From Gaiellasilicea sp963730405 (GTDB lineage: Bacteria > Actinomycetota > Thermoleophilia > Gaiellales > Gaiellaceae): 64,000 nt of DNA. A program made the translations under genes and the position numbers. The notes beneath the pieces were generated by a model. It saw only the letters and a program-made list of their open reading frames with translations, searched no databases and was not told the DNA's origin. Within the stretch, counting starts at the first letter, position 1, and each line of letters begins with the position of its first letter. Below, one piece after another: positions 7,828 through 15,626 of this stretch. The stretch spans positions 37,203 through 101,202 of the forward strand of contig CAVSRW010000003.1 of assembly GCA_963730405.1 (NCBI GenBank), written 5' to 3'.

Positions 7828-8414
7828 TCCCGGCCGAGCGCTTTGCGCGCCTCGGCGACCGCCTCGCGCGCGAGCTCGATCGCGGCGGGGTTGTCCGGGT
7901 CCTGCTCGCGGACCACGAGCGCGCGCTCGAAGACGGCCAGCGCGTCCTCGTACTCCTCGGCGTCGAAGTGCTCCCAGCCGAGGTTGTTGAGCAGCGGCCC
8001 GGCCCAGTAGGCCGCGGCCGGCGACCGCTCGGCCAGCTCGAGCCCGCGATTCGTCCAGAGGGCGAAGCTGTCGCGGTCCGGCGCCGCGAGCGCGGCCATG
8101 TGCGCCGCGTCGCCGGCGAGCCAGTCCTCGCCCGCCTCGACGGCTGCCGTGAAGGCCTGCTCGAAGAGCGGCAACGCGGCCTCCTTGTCGCCGGACGAGC
8201 GCCGCAGCCGGCCTCGCTCCAGATCGACGCGGACCCGGACGCGCGGGTCATCGTCGGCCACCTCGTCCAGCAACCGGTCGCCGCCGTCGTAGTCCTCGCG
8301 GAGCCCCTGGACGCGTGCGAGCTGCGTCAGCGCCTCCGCACGCAGGGCCCGGAAACGGGCCTCGGTCGCGTCGAGGTCGTCGAAATCCCAGTACGGACGC
8401 AGCGGGTCGCTCAT
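7824..8414 (-). CDS. TPR-like repeat protein
   Basis: 196 residues, helical throughout, with Ala/Leu-rich repeats including NNLGWEHFDAEEYEDALAVF, which reads as one good TPR motif, and weaker ones around GDKEAALPLFEQAFTAA. No catalytic motif. Probably a protein-interaction scaffold. ATG at 8414 overlaps the M15 peptidase stop (ATGA), so the two are co-translated; the stop overlaps the convergent M16 gene. Partner unknown. Confidence 0.7.
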   Translation of the reverse strand: MSDPLRPYWDFDDLDATEARFRALRAEALTQLARVQGLREDYDGGDRLLDEVADDDPRVRVRVDLERGRLRRSSGDKEAALPLFEQAFTAAVEAGEDWLAGDAAHMAALAAPDRDSFALWTNRGLELAERSPAAAYWAGPLLNNLGWEHFDAEEYEDALAVFERALVVREQDPDNPAAIELAREAVAEARKALGRD

Positions 8415-9034
8415 CGGCCTGTCGTCGAGAAGTGCTGGTAGTCCCCGAACGACGCGCCCCACTTCCAGCCGGCCTCCGCGAACGCGCGCACGAGGACGCC
8501 GCCGCGCATCGCCATGCCCTCCCGGTAGCGGCTCCGGTCGAGGTAGGCGCGGCCGGCCGGCGGCGAGACGGTCGAGCCGCGGACGTACGGGTTCTCGACC
8601 GGGTTGACGTCGATCGCCTCTCCGTACGCGTGCATCGACCAGCGCGAGGTGCCGCCGACGAAGCGGCAGTTGAAGCCCGAGGTGTTGTCGGCCGCCATCG
8701 AAGCGTCGTCGCTGCCGCGGTACGCGGAGACAGGGCGCAGGAGCCGAATCGGGAACTTCGCCGCCCAGAGCTGCCGGAACACGGTCACGATCCCGGGCGC
8801 CACGCGGCGCGCGACCACGATCCGGCCGAGCTTGGGCTCCCCGTCGAAGCCCCAGTGCGAGACGACGACGGTGCGGAGCTGGGCGGGGCCGACGGGGCAC
8901 CCGTCGCGGTACGAGAAGCGGAGATCGGCCCAGCGCACGGGCTCGACCCTGCCCGTGAACGCGGGCGCGGCGCGACTTTGTGTGACTGTCACACTAAGTC
9001 CGAGCAGCGCGGCGACGACGAGCGCGATCCGCAT
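8411..9034 (-). CDS. Secreted M15-type D-alanyl-D-alanine carboxypeptidase
   Basis: 207 residues with a signal peptide (hydrophobic MRIALVVAALLGLSVTV, likely cleaved near residue 21). Zinc ligands of the VanY/M15 fold are His135 and Asp142 in SMHAYGEAIDVNP and His201 in DYQHFS, with the WKWG loop before it. It should trim D-Ala from peptidoglycan stem peptides outside the membrane. ATG at 9034 follows TAGATT (9046-9041) by 6 nt. The signal-peptide DNA contains a 27-bp inverted repeat (8974-9000). It shares a 23-bp bidirectional promoter with the L,D-transpeptidase, another wall enzyme. Confidence 0.85.
   Translation of the reverse strand: MRIALVVAALLGLSVTVTQSRAAPAFTGRVEPVRWADLRFSYRDGCPVGPAQLRTVVVSHWGFDGEPKLGRIVVARRVAPGIVTVFRQLWAAKFPIRLLRPVSAYRGSDDASMAADNTSGFNCRFVGGTSRWSMHAYGEAIDVNPVENPYVRGSTVSPPAGRAYLDRSRYREGMAMRGGVLVRAFAEAGWKWGASFGDYQHFSTTGR
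8974..9000. repeat. 27-bp inverted repeat inside the M15 signal-peptide region
   Basis: GACTT, T, GTGTGAC (74-86), T centre (8987), GTCACAC, T, AAGTC (88-9000). The 13-bp arms match except for one symmetrical T/T position. It lies about 35-60 bp inside the M15 gene, where a protein roadblock or mRNA hairpin could act. A related TGTGAC/GTCACA element occurs at 34743-34757. Confidence 0.6.
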
Positions 9035-9040
9035 CGCCGC

Positions 9041-9050
9041 AATCTACTCT
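9041..9050. promoter_or_regulatory. Overlapping divergent -10 elements (M15 / L,D-transpeptidase)
   Basis: AATCTACTCT: minus-strand TAGATT (9046-9041) is 6 nt from ATG 9034; plus-strand TACTCT (9045-9050) is 7 nt from GTG 9058. The hexamers share the central TA. The whole gap between the two starts is 23 bp. Confidence 0.6.
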
Positions 9051-9057
9051 GAGGGCC

Positions 9058-9723
9058 GTGCTCGCCCTCGCCGTCCTCGGCTCCGCGCTCGCCGCCGCCT
9101 GCCCGCAGAACCTCGCGAGCGGGATCGGGGCGCCGGCGACTGCACGGCAGCTCGTCACGGTCGAGGCGAAGGTGGCAAGGACGACGTACGCCGAGCTCCG
9201 GACGTGGCGTCGCGTCGGCGGCTGCTGGGTCGCGGCCGCGGGCCCGTACACCGCGCGTCTCGGCAAGAACGGCCTCTCCTCGAACCGGCGCGAGGGCGAC
9301 GGGACGACGCCGACCGGCACCTACCGGATCGGCCGCACGATGTACGGCAACGAGCCGAACCCCGGCGTCCGCTTCCGCTATCGGCGGCTCCGCTGCGGCG
9401 ACTGGTGGGACGAGGATCCGCGCTCGCCGACCTACAACTCCTTCCAGCACGTCGCCTGCGGGACGACGCCGCCGTTCGCCGGCAACAGCGAGGGGATGTG
9501 GCAGCAGCCGCGGCCGTATCCCTATCTCGCGGTGATCGAGTACAACATGCGCCCCGTCGTCCCCGGCAAGGGCTCCGGGATCTTCCTCCACGCGCAGACC
9601 GGCGGCCCGACGATCGGCTGCGTCTCATTGCGGAAGGCGGAGCTCCGCGCGGTCCTGCGCTGGCTTCGTCCGGCCGACGCCCCGGTGATCGCGATCGGCA
9701 CGCGCCGTCAGCTGCGGCCCTGA
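9058..9723 (+). CDS. L,D-transpeptidase-like (YkuD) protein
   Basis: 221 residues. The catalytic signature HAQTGGPTIGCVSL (His, then Gly-Cys) is the YkuD active site; the Cys is the acyl-enzyme nucleophile. The N-terminus MLALAVLGSALAAACPQN is hydrophobic and looks like a signal peptide, possibly lipoprotein-like although the lipobox is not ideal. The Arg of the family C-x-R motif is replaced by Leu-Arg just after. Expected to form 3-3 peptidoglycan cross-links or attach proteins to the wall. GTG at 9058 lies 7 nt after TACTCT. The stop overlaps the next gene as CTGA. Confidence 0.8.
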   Translation: MLALAVLGSALAAACPQNLASGIGAPATARQLVTVEAKVARTTYAELRTWRRVGGCWVAAAGPYTARLGKNGLSSNRREGDGTTPTGTYRIGRTMYGNEPNPGVRFRYRRLRCGDWWDEDPRSPTYNSFQHVACGTTPPFAGNSEGMWQQPRPYPYLAVIEYNMRPVVPGKGSGIFLHAQTGGPTIGCVSLRKAELRAVLRWLRPADAPVIAIGTRRQLRP

Positions 9724-10208
9724 AGGCACGGGCGGCAGCGGGCAGCCTGCTCTTCTTCCTCGTCGCGCCGTGCGTCGTCGCGGGGCTCGTCCCCTGGCTC
9801 ATCACCGGCTGGGACACGGGCCGCACATGGGTGCCGCTCCAGCTCGCCGGCGTCCTCCTGGTGGCCGCCGGGGCGGTCGTTCTGGTGCACGCATTCGTGC
9901 GGTTCGTCCTCGAGGGAGTCGGCACACCCGCACCGGTCGCACCGACGCGGCGCCTCGTCGTCGGCGGCCTCTACCGGTACGTCCGCAACCCGATGTACCT
10001 CGCGGTCGGAGCGACTATCGTCGGCCAGGCGCTCGTGCTCGGGCGCTACGAGCTGCTGCTCTACGCGGCGGCATTCGGTGCCGCCGTCTTCGCGTTCGTC
10101 GCCGGCTACGAGGAGCCCACGCTGCGCCGACAGTTCGGCGACAGCTACGACGAGTACCGGCGCAACGTGCCGGGCTGGTGGCCTCGCCGCCGTGCCTGGC
10201 GCGGCTGA
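9720..10208 (+). CDS. Membrane methyltransferase of the ICMT/PEMT type, probable CTG start
   Basis: 162 residues with about four membrane segments (SLLFFLVAPCVVAGLVPWL; LAGVLLVAAGAVVLVHAF; YLAVGATIVGQALVL; LLLYAAAFGAAVFAFVAG). The RYVRNPMYL motif and the C-terminal E-x-x-L-RRQFGDSYDEYRRNVPGWWPR are signatures of isoprenylcysteine/phospholipid methyltransferases, which use SAM at the membrane face. The only start that keeps the first segment and usual N-terminus is CTG at 9720, overlapping the previous stop (CTGA). Substrate unknown. Followed after 23 bp by the ATP-grasp gene. Confidence 0.75.
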   Translation: MKARAAAGSLLFFLVAPCVVAGLVPWLITGWDTGRTWVPLQLAGVLLVAAGAVVLVHAFVRFVLEGVGTPAPVAPTRRLVVGGLYRYVRNPMYLAVGATIVGQALVLGRYELLLYAAAFGAAVFAFVAGYEEPTLRRQFGDSYDEYRRNVPGWWPRRRAWRG

Positions 10209-10231
10209 TCCGGGCGAGCTACGTTCCGCAC

Positions 10232-11758
10232 ATGCCGAATCGCGAGTTCGCCGAGCTGCAGTCCCGGCTGCGCGCGCTGTGGCCGTCGGTCACGTTGCGC
10301 TCGATCGGGGACGTGGAGCGCACGGTCGTCGTCGTCCACTCGATCAGCATGGACGTCCCCGACCATCTGATCCCCGTCTTCCCCGCCTACGAGGAGCGTT
10401 TCCTCTGCCTCGTGCTGAGCCTGCTGCGCTCCCGGAACTCGCGCGTGGTCTACGTGACGTCGCAGCCGATCCTGCCGCGGCTCGTCGACTACTACTTCGG
10501 GCTCGTGCCGGAGCTCGACACGCCGGACGCCCGCAGCCGCTTCTCGGTCGTCTCGCTCGTCGACGGCCGCAACCTGCCGCTGACGAGGAAGCTGCTCGCG
10601 CGGCCCGGGGCGATCGAGCGGATCCGGGCACTCGTCGCGCAGCCGGAGCTCGCCTTCCTCCTGCCCTTCGCGACCTCGCCCGACGAGGTCGAGCTCGCCG
10701 TTCGGCTCGGGATCCCGCTCTACGGCGCCGACCCCGCGCTCGAGTGGCTGGGGACGAAGACGGGCAGCCGCCGCGTCTTCGCCGAAGAGGGCGTTCCGCA
10801 CGCCCGTGGCTTCGACGTGGCCGGCGAGCGAGACGTCATGAGCGCGCTGCGCGAGCTGCGCAGCCCGACGGCGATCGTGAAGCTCGACCGCGGCGTCAGC
10901 GGCCTCGGCAACGCCCTCGTCGACGTCCCGCTCGCGCTCGCGGAGGACAAGCTCGGCCCCGCGCTCTCGCTCGAGGACACCGAGGCGTCCGTCTTCGACT
11001 ACGTGGCCGCGCTCGCAGGCCAGGGCGGGATCGTCGAGGAGCGGATCGAAGGCGAGGACCTCCGCAGCCCGAGCGCGCAGCTGCGGATCAGCCCCTCCGG
11101 CCAGGTCGACATCCTCTCCACGCACGACCAGGTGCTCGGCGGGCCGCACGGTCAGACGTATTTCGGCTGCCGCTTCCCCGCCGACCCGGAGTACGCGCCG
11201 CAGATCGCGGCCGAGGCGCTGAAGGTCGGCCGGCGGCTGGCGCGCGAGGGCGTGATCGGCCGGTCGGCCGTGGACTTCGTCGCCGTCCGGCAGAACGGCG
11301 GCTGGGCGACGTACGCGATCGAGATCAACCTCCGCTGCGGCGGCACGACCCACCCGTTCATGGCGATCTCGACCCTGACCGACGGGATCTACGACCCGCT
11401 CGCCGGCGAGTTCCGAACGAGGCTCGGCGACCTGAAGCACTACGTGGCCACGGACCATCTCGACGCCCCTGCCTACCAGGCGCTGACGCCCGACGACCTC
11501 CTCGACGTCGTCTCGGAGCGGGCGCTCGGCTGGGACGCGGAGCGGGAGACCGGGGTCGCGCTGCACATGGTCAGCGCGCTGGCGGTGGCCGGCCGAATCG
11601 GCCTGACGGCGATCGGCGACACCCCGGCCGACGCGAGCGCGCTCTACCGCGAGCTGAAGCAGACGCTGGACGGGCTGGCCACGAAGGCCGCGGGGATCAC
11701 GACAGGCCCGCCGCGAGCAGCACCCGCCGTCCCAGCCGCTTCGCCTCCGCGTAGGTGA
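10232..11758 (+). CDS. ATP-grasp ligase, PGM1-related (peptide ligase-like)
   Basis: 508 residues. N-terminal part (1-180) binds nothing recognisable but carries RTVVVVHSISMDVPD; the ATP-grasp core follows with GTKTGSRRVFAEEGVPHARG, a lysine strand IVKLDRGVSGLGN, and the metal-binding IEINLRCGGTTHPFMA. This matches the family named after the pheganomycin peptide ligase PGM1, ATP-dependent carboxylate-amine ligases. ATG at 10232 is 6 nt after TACGTT (10220-10225). No precursor peptide or biosynthetic partner is adjacent; the neighbours are wall enzymes. The last 62 bp overlap the convergent beta-lactamase-like gene. Confidence 0.75.
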   Translation: MPNREFAELQSRLRALWPSVTLRSIGDVERTVVVVHSISMDVPDHLIPVFPAYEERFLCLVLSLLRSRNSRVVYVTSQPILPRLVDYYFGLVPELDTPDARSRFSVVSLVDGRNLPLTRKLLARPGAIERIRALVAQPELAFLLPFATSPDEVELAVRLGIPLYGADPALEWLGTKTGSRRVFAEEGVPHARGFDVAGERDVMSALRELRSPTAIVKLDRGVSGLGNALVDVPLALAEDKLGPALSLEDTEASVFDYVAALAGQGGIVEERIEGEDLRSPSAQLRISPSGQVDILSTHDQVLGGPHGQTYFGCRFPADPEYAPQIAAEALKVGRRLAREGVIGRSAVDFVAVRQNGGWATYAIEINLRCGGTTHPFMAISTLTDGIYDPLAGEFRTRLGDLKHYVATDHLDAPAYQALTPDDLLDVVSERALGWDAERETGVALHMVSALAVAGRIGLTAIGDTPADASALYRELKQTLDGLATKAAGITTGPPRAAPAVPAASPPRR

Positions 11759-12782
11759 CGCCGGGCCGGTAGAGCTCGACGACGACGATCGTCGCGCGCC
11801 CGCCGCGGTAGACGATCGAGGCCGTGGTGCGGGTGTCGGAGAGCCAGCCGTTCTTCTCAGCGACGGTCGCACCGCGGAGCCACGGCCGCAGGAGTCCCGC
11901 ATTGTCCGCGACGGGCTGGGCCGAGGCGAGCACGCGCAAGGCCAGGACGGCCTGGCGCCCGGTCAGGCCGAGCTGCAGGAGGACGGCGGCGTTCCCGTGC
12001 GCGCCCGCGTGGAGCCGGTAGAGCGCGCGGCCGAGGTCGCGCGCGGTGGTCACCCGCGTGTGCGGGCCGGGCGGACGGTGAGCAGTCGTCGCGCGGTACG
12101 GGCCGGGGTACGTGCTCGAGGTCATCCCGAGCCGGCGCAGGCCGCCCGCGACGGCGCTGTAGCCGAGCCTCGAGTAGATCCGGTTCGCGGCGAGGTTCGA
12201 CGACCAGAAGCCGATCTGGCGGACGTCATACCACCAGCGGCTCCGCTCCGGCCGGGGCGACGCACCGATTCCCGCCACCAGCGCTCCGAGCTTCACGGTC
12301 GACGCGGCTGCGAAGCGCGTGTCTGCCTGGAAGCCCGCATACCGCCCCGACCCGAGCTCGTGCACCCAGATCCCGACCGCACCGTTTGCCGCCGCGGCAG
12401 CGCCGGCGAGCCGCCGCGCCAGCCCGGCATCGAGCCGACGCGGGGTGTAGCCCGGACCGACCCCCGGGAGCGGCGCGAGCTGTGCCGCGCTCCGAAACCC
12501 GTCGTCGCGATCGAGCGCCTCGGCGCGCGCGACCTGCGCGCGCCCCCGCGCGAGGAGATCCGCACGCAACTCCCGCTGGCCTTCGGGGACCCGGCCCACC
12601 GCAAGGACGGCCTCGACAAGGTTGCGGCCCGCCTCGTACCGGGCCTGCGCGCCGTCTGGCGTGTTCGCGTAGGCGGCCTGAGCAGCGGGGAGATAGCGGT
12701 CTTTCGCCGCTCCGAGGCCGCCGTCCGCGCCATGCGCGAGCGCCGGGACCGTAAGGGCGAAGAGGAGCGCGAGGCGCCGCAT
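11697..12782 (-). CDS. Secreted class A beta-lactamase-fold serine hydrolase
   Basis: 361 residues from ATG 12782, with signal peptide MRRLALLFALTVPALAHG. A helical 100-residue region precedes the catalytic domain. Ser161-x-x-Lys164 in AASTVKLG is the SxxK motif; S194-S195-N196 stands for SDN; the KTG strand is replaced by EKNGWLSDT. A class A lactamase fold is clear, but the altered KTG makes a non-lactamase (peptidase or binding) role possible. ATG 12782 is preferred over GTG 12788 because TACAAC (12794-12789) is 6 nt upstream. Confidence 0.75.
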   Translation of the reverse strand: MRRLALLFALTVPALAHGADGGLGAAKDRYLPAAQAAYANTPDGAQARYEAGRNLVEAVLAVGRVPEGQRELRADLLARGRAQVARAEALDRDDGFRSAAQLAPLPGVGPGYTPRRLDAGLARRLAGAAAAANGAVGIWVHELGSGRYAGFQADTRFAAASTVKLGALVAGIGASPRPERSRWWYDVRQIGFWSSNLAANRIYSRLGYSAVAGGLRRLGMTSSTYPGPYRATTAHRPPGPHTRVTTARDLGRALYRLHAGAHGNAAVLLQLGLTGRQAVLALRVLASAQPVADNAGLLRPWLRGATVAEKNGWLSDTRTTASIVYRGGRATIVVVELYRPGVTYAEAKRLGRRVLLAAGLS

Positions 12783-12960
12783 GCGCACGTTGTACCGTCC
12801 ACGTCGTGACGCCGCTCGGACTCCGCGGGTTCACCGCGCGCTCCGGGGCGCGAGCAGCGACCTCGCGTCACCGGTGCGGTCGTCACCGAGCCGCCCATCG
12901 TCGCGCCGGTGCTGAAGAAGATCCCCGGCGCCTGCGCGCACTCCGGCACCGGCGTCAGCA

Positions 12961-13023
12961 GGGACGCACCTGTTCCTCTGCCTGATCCACCCCTGGATGA
13001 AGTCGGAGGTGACCGCCAAGTAG
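12961..13023 (+). pseudogene. Cupredoxin (plastocyanin-like) C-terminal relic
   Basis: In one frame the DNA reads GTHLFLCLIHPWMKSEV then T-A-K and a TAG at 13021-13023. Cys-x2-His-x2-Met is the copper-ligand loop of blue-copper domains, with the usual closing beta-strand. Upstream in this frame there is a stop at 12913-12915 and no start; another frame gives an open but unlike-protein stretch. Either a decayed gene end or a gene broken by read errors. The rest of 12783-13171 shows no gene. Confidence 0.45.
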
Positions 13024-13066
13024 GAGCTGTACCGGCGAACCTGCCGCGGCTCGGCTGGGGCCAAGG

Positions 13067-13119
13067 CAAGCGATCGCTCAGGGAAGGCTTCCCCGTGCTC
13101 GCCCTGAGCGATCCGCTTG
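13067..13119. terminator. Long hairpin, possible bidirectional terminator
   Basis: GATCGCTCAGGG (13072-13083) pairs perfectly with CCCTGAGCGATC (13102-13113). With one bulged C the stem extends by CAAGC (13067-13071) to GCTTG (13115-13119), giving 17 bp around an 18-nt loop. No T-run follows on either strand. It lies 53 bp past the end of the GNAT gene (minus strand), so it may end that operon. Confidence 0.4.
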
Positions 13120-13171
13120 TCGGCCGTCTTCAGCGCAGCGCCGAATCACCGGCTCGTCGTCGCCCGAGGCG

Positions 13172-13696
13172 CTAGAGCCCCTTCCAGAACACCGTCGTGT
13201 CGCACGGGCGGCCGTCGGGATAGAGAGCGTAGTTCGGGATCACGCCGACGGTCGTCCAGCCGAGCCGTTCGTAGAGCCGCGCCGCGTCGCCGTCCGTGAC
13301 GGCGTCGAGCACGAGCAGCGTCCTCCCTTCGGATCGCGCCTCGACCTCGGCCCGCTCCATCAGCAGCCGCGCAACGCCCCGCCTGCGCGCGGAACGCCGG
13401 ACGAGCATCCTCGCGATCTCGCCGCGATGCGGCTGGTTCGCGGGGAGCGCGAGGACCACCTGCACGGTCCCCACCAGTTCGTCCCCGACGAAGGCGGCGA
13501 GGATCAGGCGGCGCCCCCGCGCGGCCTCGTCGGCGAACGCCGTGAACGCCGTCCGAGCATCGTCGATCGAGAACGGCTGCATGTAGCCGACCGAGGCGCC
13601 GCCGGCAACGCAGTCGTGGAGCACGGCCGCGAGCGCGTCGACGTGCTCGTGCACCTCGTCGGGGGCCAGCCGCCGGATCTCGACCGCGTCGCTCAT
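13172..13696 (-). CDS. GNAT-family N-acetyltransferase
   Basis: 174 residues. The acetyl-CoA pyrophosphate loop region reads ARMLVRRSARRRGVARLLM (a V-x-x-x-x-R/Q-x-x-G-x-A pattern), followed by LLVLDAVTDGDAARLYERLGW, the typical GNAT motif B. Substrate cannot be deduced. It is the last of six coupled genes: its ATG at 13696 overlaps the stop of the first MDR gene (ATGA). The C-terminus, PCDTTVFWKGL, is the common end of small-molecule acetyltransferases that act on amines. Confidence 0.85.
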   Translation of the reverse strand: MSDAVEIRRLAPDEVHEHVDALAAVLHDCVAGGASVGYMQPFSIDDARTAFTAFADEAARGRRLILAAFVGDELVGTVQVVLALPANQPHRGEIARMLVRRSARRRGVARLLMERAEVEARSEGRTLLVLDAVTDGDAARLYERLGWTTVGVIPNYALYPDGRPCDTTVFWKGL

Positions 13697-14655
13697 GCAG
13701 CGCTCACCGTCAGGACGACGTTGCCGGTCTTCTGCCCGGTCTCGACGTAGCGCGTCGCCTCGACCACGTCCTCGAGCGGGTACGTGCGGTCGATCACGGG
13801 CCGGTAGCGGCCCGCCTCGACGAGCTCCTTCAGAAGGAGGACGTCCTGCTGCGCGTAGCTCGGGATGGGGATCGTCAGCCGCTTGTCGCCGACCCACCGC
13901 GTCGCGAGTGCAAGCGCCGGCGCGTGCCACATGAAGCCGAGGTCGGTCTCGATGAGGATCCCGCCCGACCGCAGTGAGCGGCGCGCACGCCGGAACGAGT
14001 GCTTGCCGACCGCGTCGAGGATGACGTCGTAGCGCGTGCCGTTCCGCGTGAAGTCCTCGTGCAAGTAGTCGATCACCCGGTCGGCGCCGAGCGAGCGCAC
14101 GAGCTCGACGTTCTTCGTCGCACAGACCGCGGTCACGTCGGCCTCGAAGTGCCGCGCGAGCTGCACAGACGCGGTGCCGATCGAGCCCGAGGCGCCGTAG
14201 ATCAGGATGCTCCGACCCGGCGTGAGCTGCGCCTTCCGGATGCAGGTGAGCGCGAGGATGAAGCCGTCCGGCAGCGACGCCGCCTGCTCGAAGCTCAGCT
14301 CGGCCGGCTTGTGCGCGATCGGGCCGCTCTCGCGGATGCAGGTGTACTCCGCGTGGGCGCCCGACTCCTTGACGCCGAAGACCTCGTCCCCGGGCGCGAA
14401 CTCGGTGACGGCCGAGCCGACCGCTTCGACTTCGCCTGCGAACTCCATCCCGGGAATCCGCGACTTCGGCCGGCGGAGCCCGGTGCGGACGCGGGCGAAG
14501 ACCGGTGTCGCGCTGCGGCAGCCGCAGTCGGAGCGGTTGACCGTCGTCGCGCGAACCCGGACGAGGACCTCGTCGTCGCGGGGAGCGGGACGCTCGACGT
14601 TCTCGAGCCGCAGAACCTCCGGCGGCCCGTACCTGTCGCACACGACCGCGCGCAT
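13693..14655 (-). CDS. MDR-family NAD(P)-dependent oxidoreductase, copy 1
   Basis: 320 residues. N-terminal GroES-like half (VLVRVRATTVNRSDCGCRS, GMEFAGEVEAVGSAVTEFAPGD) and C-terminal Rossmann half (ILIYGASGSIGTASVQLARH, then NVELVRSLGADRVIDY). It lacks the structural-zinc Cys quartet, so it belongs with zinc-free quinone oxidoreductases or enal reductases, although a Cys pair sits at DCGC. Fifth gene of the NUDIX-led operon; start and upstream stop share a base (TGATG). One of four paralogues in tandem; the closest by eye are copies 3 and 4. Confidence 0.85.
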   Translation of the reverse strand: MRAVVCDRYGPPEVLRLENVERPAPRDDEVLVRVRATTVNRSDCGCRSATPVFARVRTGLRRPKSRIPGMEFAGEVEAVGSAVTEFAPGDEVFGVKESGAHAEYTCIRESGPIAHKPAELSFEQAASLPDGFILALTCIRKAQLTPGRSILIYGASGSIGTASVQLARHFEADVTAVCATKNVELVRSLGADRVIDYLHEDFTRNGTRYDVILDAVGKHSFRRARRSLRSGGILIETDLGFMWHAPALALATRWVGDKRLTIPIPSYAQQDVLLLKELVEAGRYRPVIDRTYPLEDVVEATRYVETGQKTGNVVLTVSAA

Positions 14656-15626
14656 CACAGCGTCACGACGACCTTCGCCCGCGGGTGGCCCTCGCCCATG
14701 TAGCGGAACGCGTCGGCGATCTCGTCCAGCCCGTACTCCCGGTCGACGACGGGCGTCAGCTTCCCCGTCTCGAGCAGCTCGCGGAGCAGCTCGAGGTCGG
14801 CCTTGTTGAACTTCGCGATGAAGAACACCGACTTCCGGCTGCCGCGCAGCGTCGCGAGCTTGACCGCGGCGACGTGGCCGAGCGGCCCGAGCCATGCGTT
14901 CGTCATCGGCCCGCCGACGAGCACGACCTTCCCGTTCGGCTCGAGGACGCGCTTGAGGTGAGACCACGGCCGGTTGCCGGCGACGTCGAAGATCACGTCG
15001 TAGCGCCGGCCGCTGCGCGTGAAGTCCTCGGCGGCGTAGTCGACGACGTCGTCGGCGCCGAGCGAGCGGACGAGCTCGACGTTCCGCAGGCTGCAGACAC
15101 CGGTGACGTTCGCGCCGAGCGCCTTCGCGACCTGGACGGCGAAGGTGCCGACCCCTCCCGAAGCCCCGTTGACGAGCACGCGCTGCCCCGCTTCGACACG
15201 ACCCTTGTCGCGCAGCCCCTGCAGCGCGGTCAGCCCGGCGACGCCGACGGCGGCAGCCTGCTCGAACGTCACATGGGCGGGCTTGCGCACGATCGCCCGC
15301 TCCTCGTGGACGCAGACGTACTCGGCGAAGGCGCCGTCACGGCCGCCGAAGACCTCGTCCCCGGGCCGGAACCCTGTCACGTCCTTGCCGACCCCCTCGA
15401 CGACGCCGGCGTAGTCGACGCCGATCCGCTCGCTCTTCGGCGCGCGGAGTCCCGCCATCGGCCGGGCGAGATACGGCCGCCCGGTCAGGGCGTACCAGTC
15501 GGCGCGGTTGACGGACGCGGCTCGAACGCGCACGAGCACCTCGTCGTCGGCCGGGTCCGGCGTCTCGAGCTCGCGAAGCTCGAGCGCCTCTGGCCCGCCG
15601 AACCGATCCCGAACGACGGCCTTCAT
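14655..15626 (-). CDS. MDR-family NAD(P)-dependent oxidoreductase, copy 2 (most divergent)
   Basis: 323 residues with the same two-domain layout: VLVRVRAASVNRADWYALTGRPYL, GVDYAGVVEGVGKDVTGFRPGD, and the nucleotide loop VLVNGASGGVGTFAVQVAKAL. It differs from its neighbours in having Trp instead of Cys after NRAD and GGVG instead of GSIG, which is the NADPH:quinone reductase pattern. The end, FRYMGEGHPRAKVVVTL, is also typical of that group. Coupled to the previous gene by ATGA (15623-15626). Probably reduces quinones or alpha,beta-unsaturated carbonyls; substrate not shown. Confidence 0.85.
   Translation of the reverse strand: MKAVVRDRFGGPEALELRELETPDPADDEVLVRVRAASVNRADWYALTGRPYLARPMAGLRAPKSERIGVDYAGVVEGVGKDVTGFRPGDEVFGGRDGAFAEYVCVHEERAIVRKPAHVTFEQAAAVGVAGLTALQGLRDKGRVEAGQRVLVNGASGGVGTFAVQVAKALGANVTGVCSLRNVELVRSLGADDVVDYAAEDFTRSGRRYDVIFDVAGNRPWSHLKRVLEPNGKVVLVGGPMTNAWLGPLGHVAAVKLATLRGSRKSVFFIAKFNKADLELLRELLETGKLTPVVDREYGLDEIADAFRYMGEGHPRAKVVVTL

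Noticed and set aside
8980..8994. A CRP binding site
   Set aside because: Half-sites look right but the spacer is too short for the CRP consensus and it lies inside a coding region.
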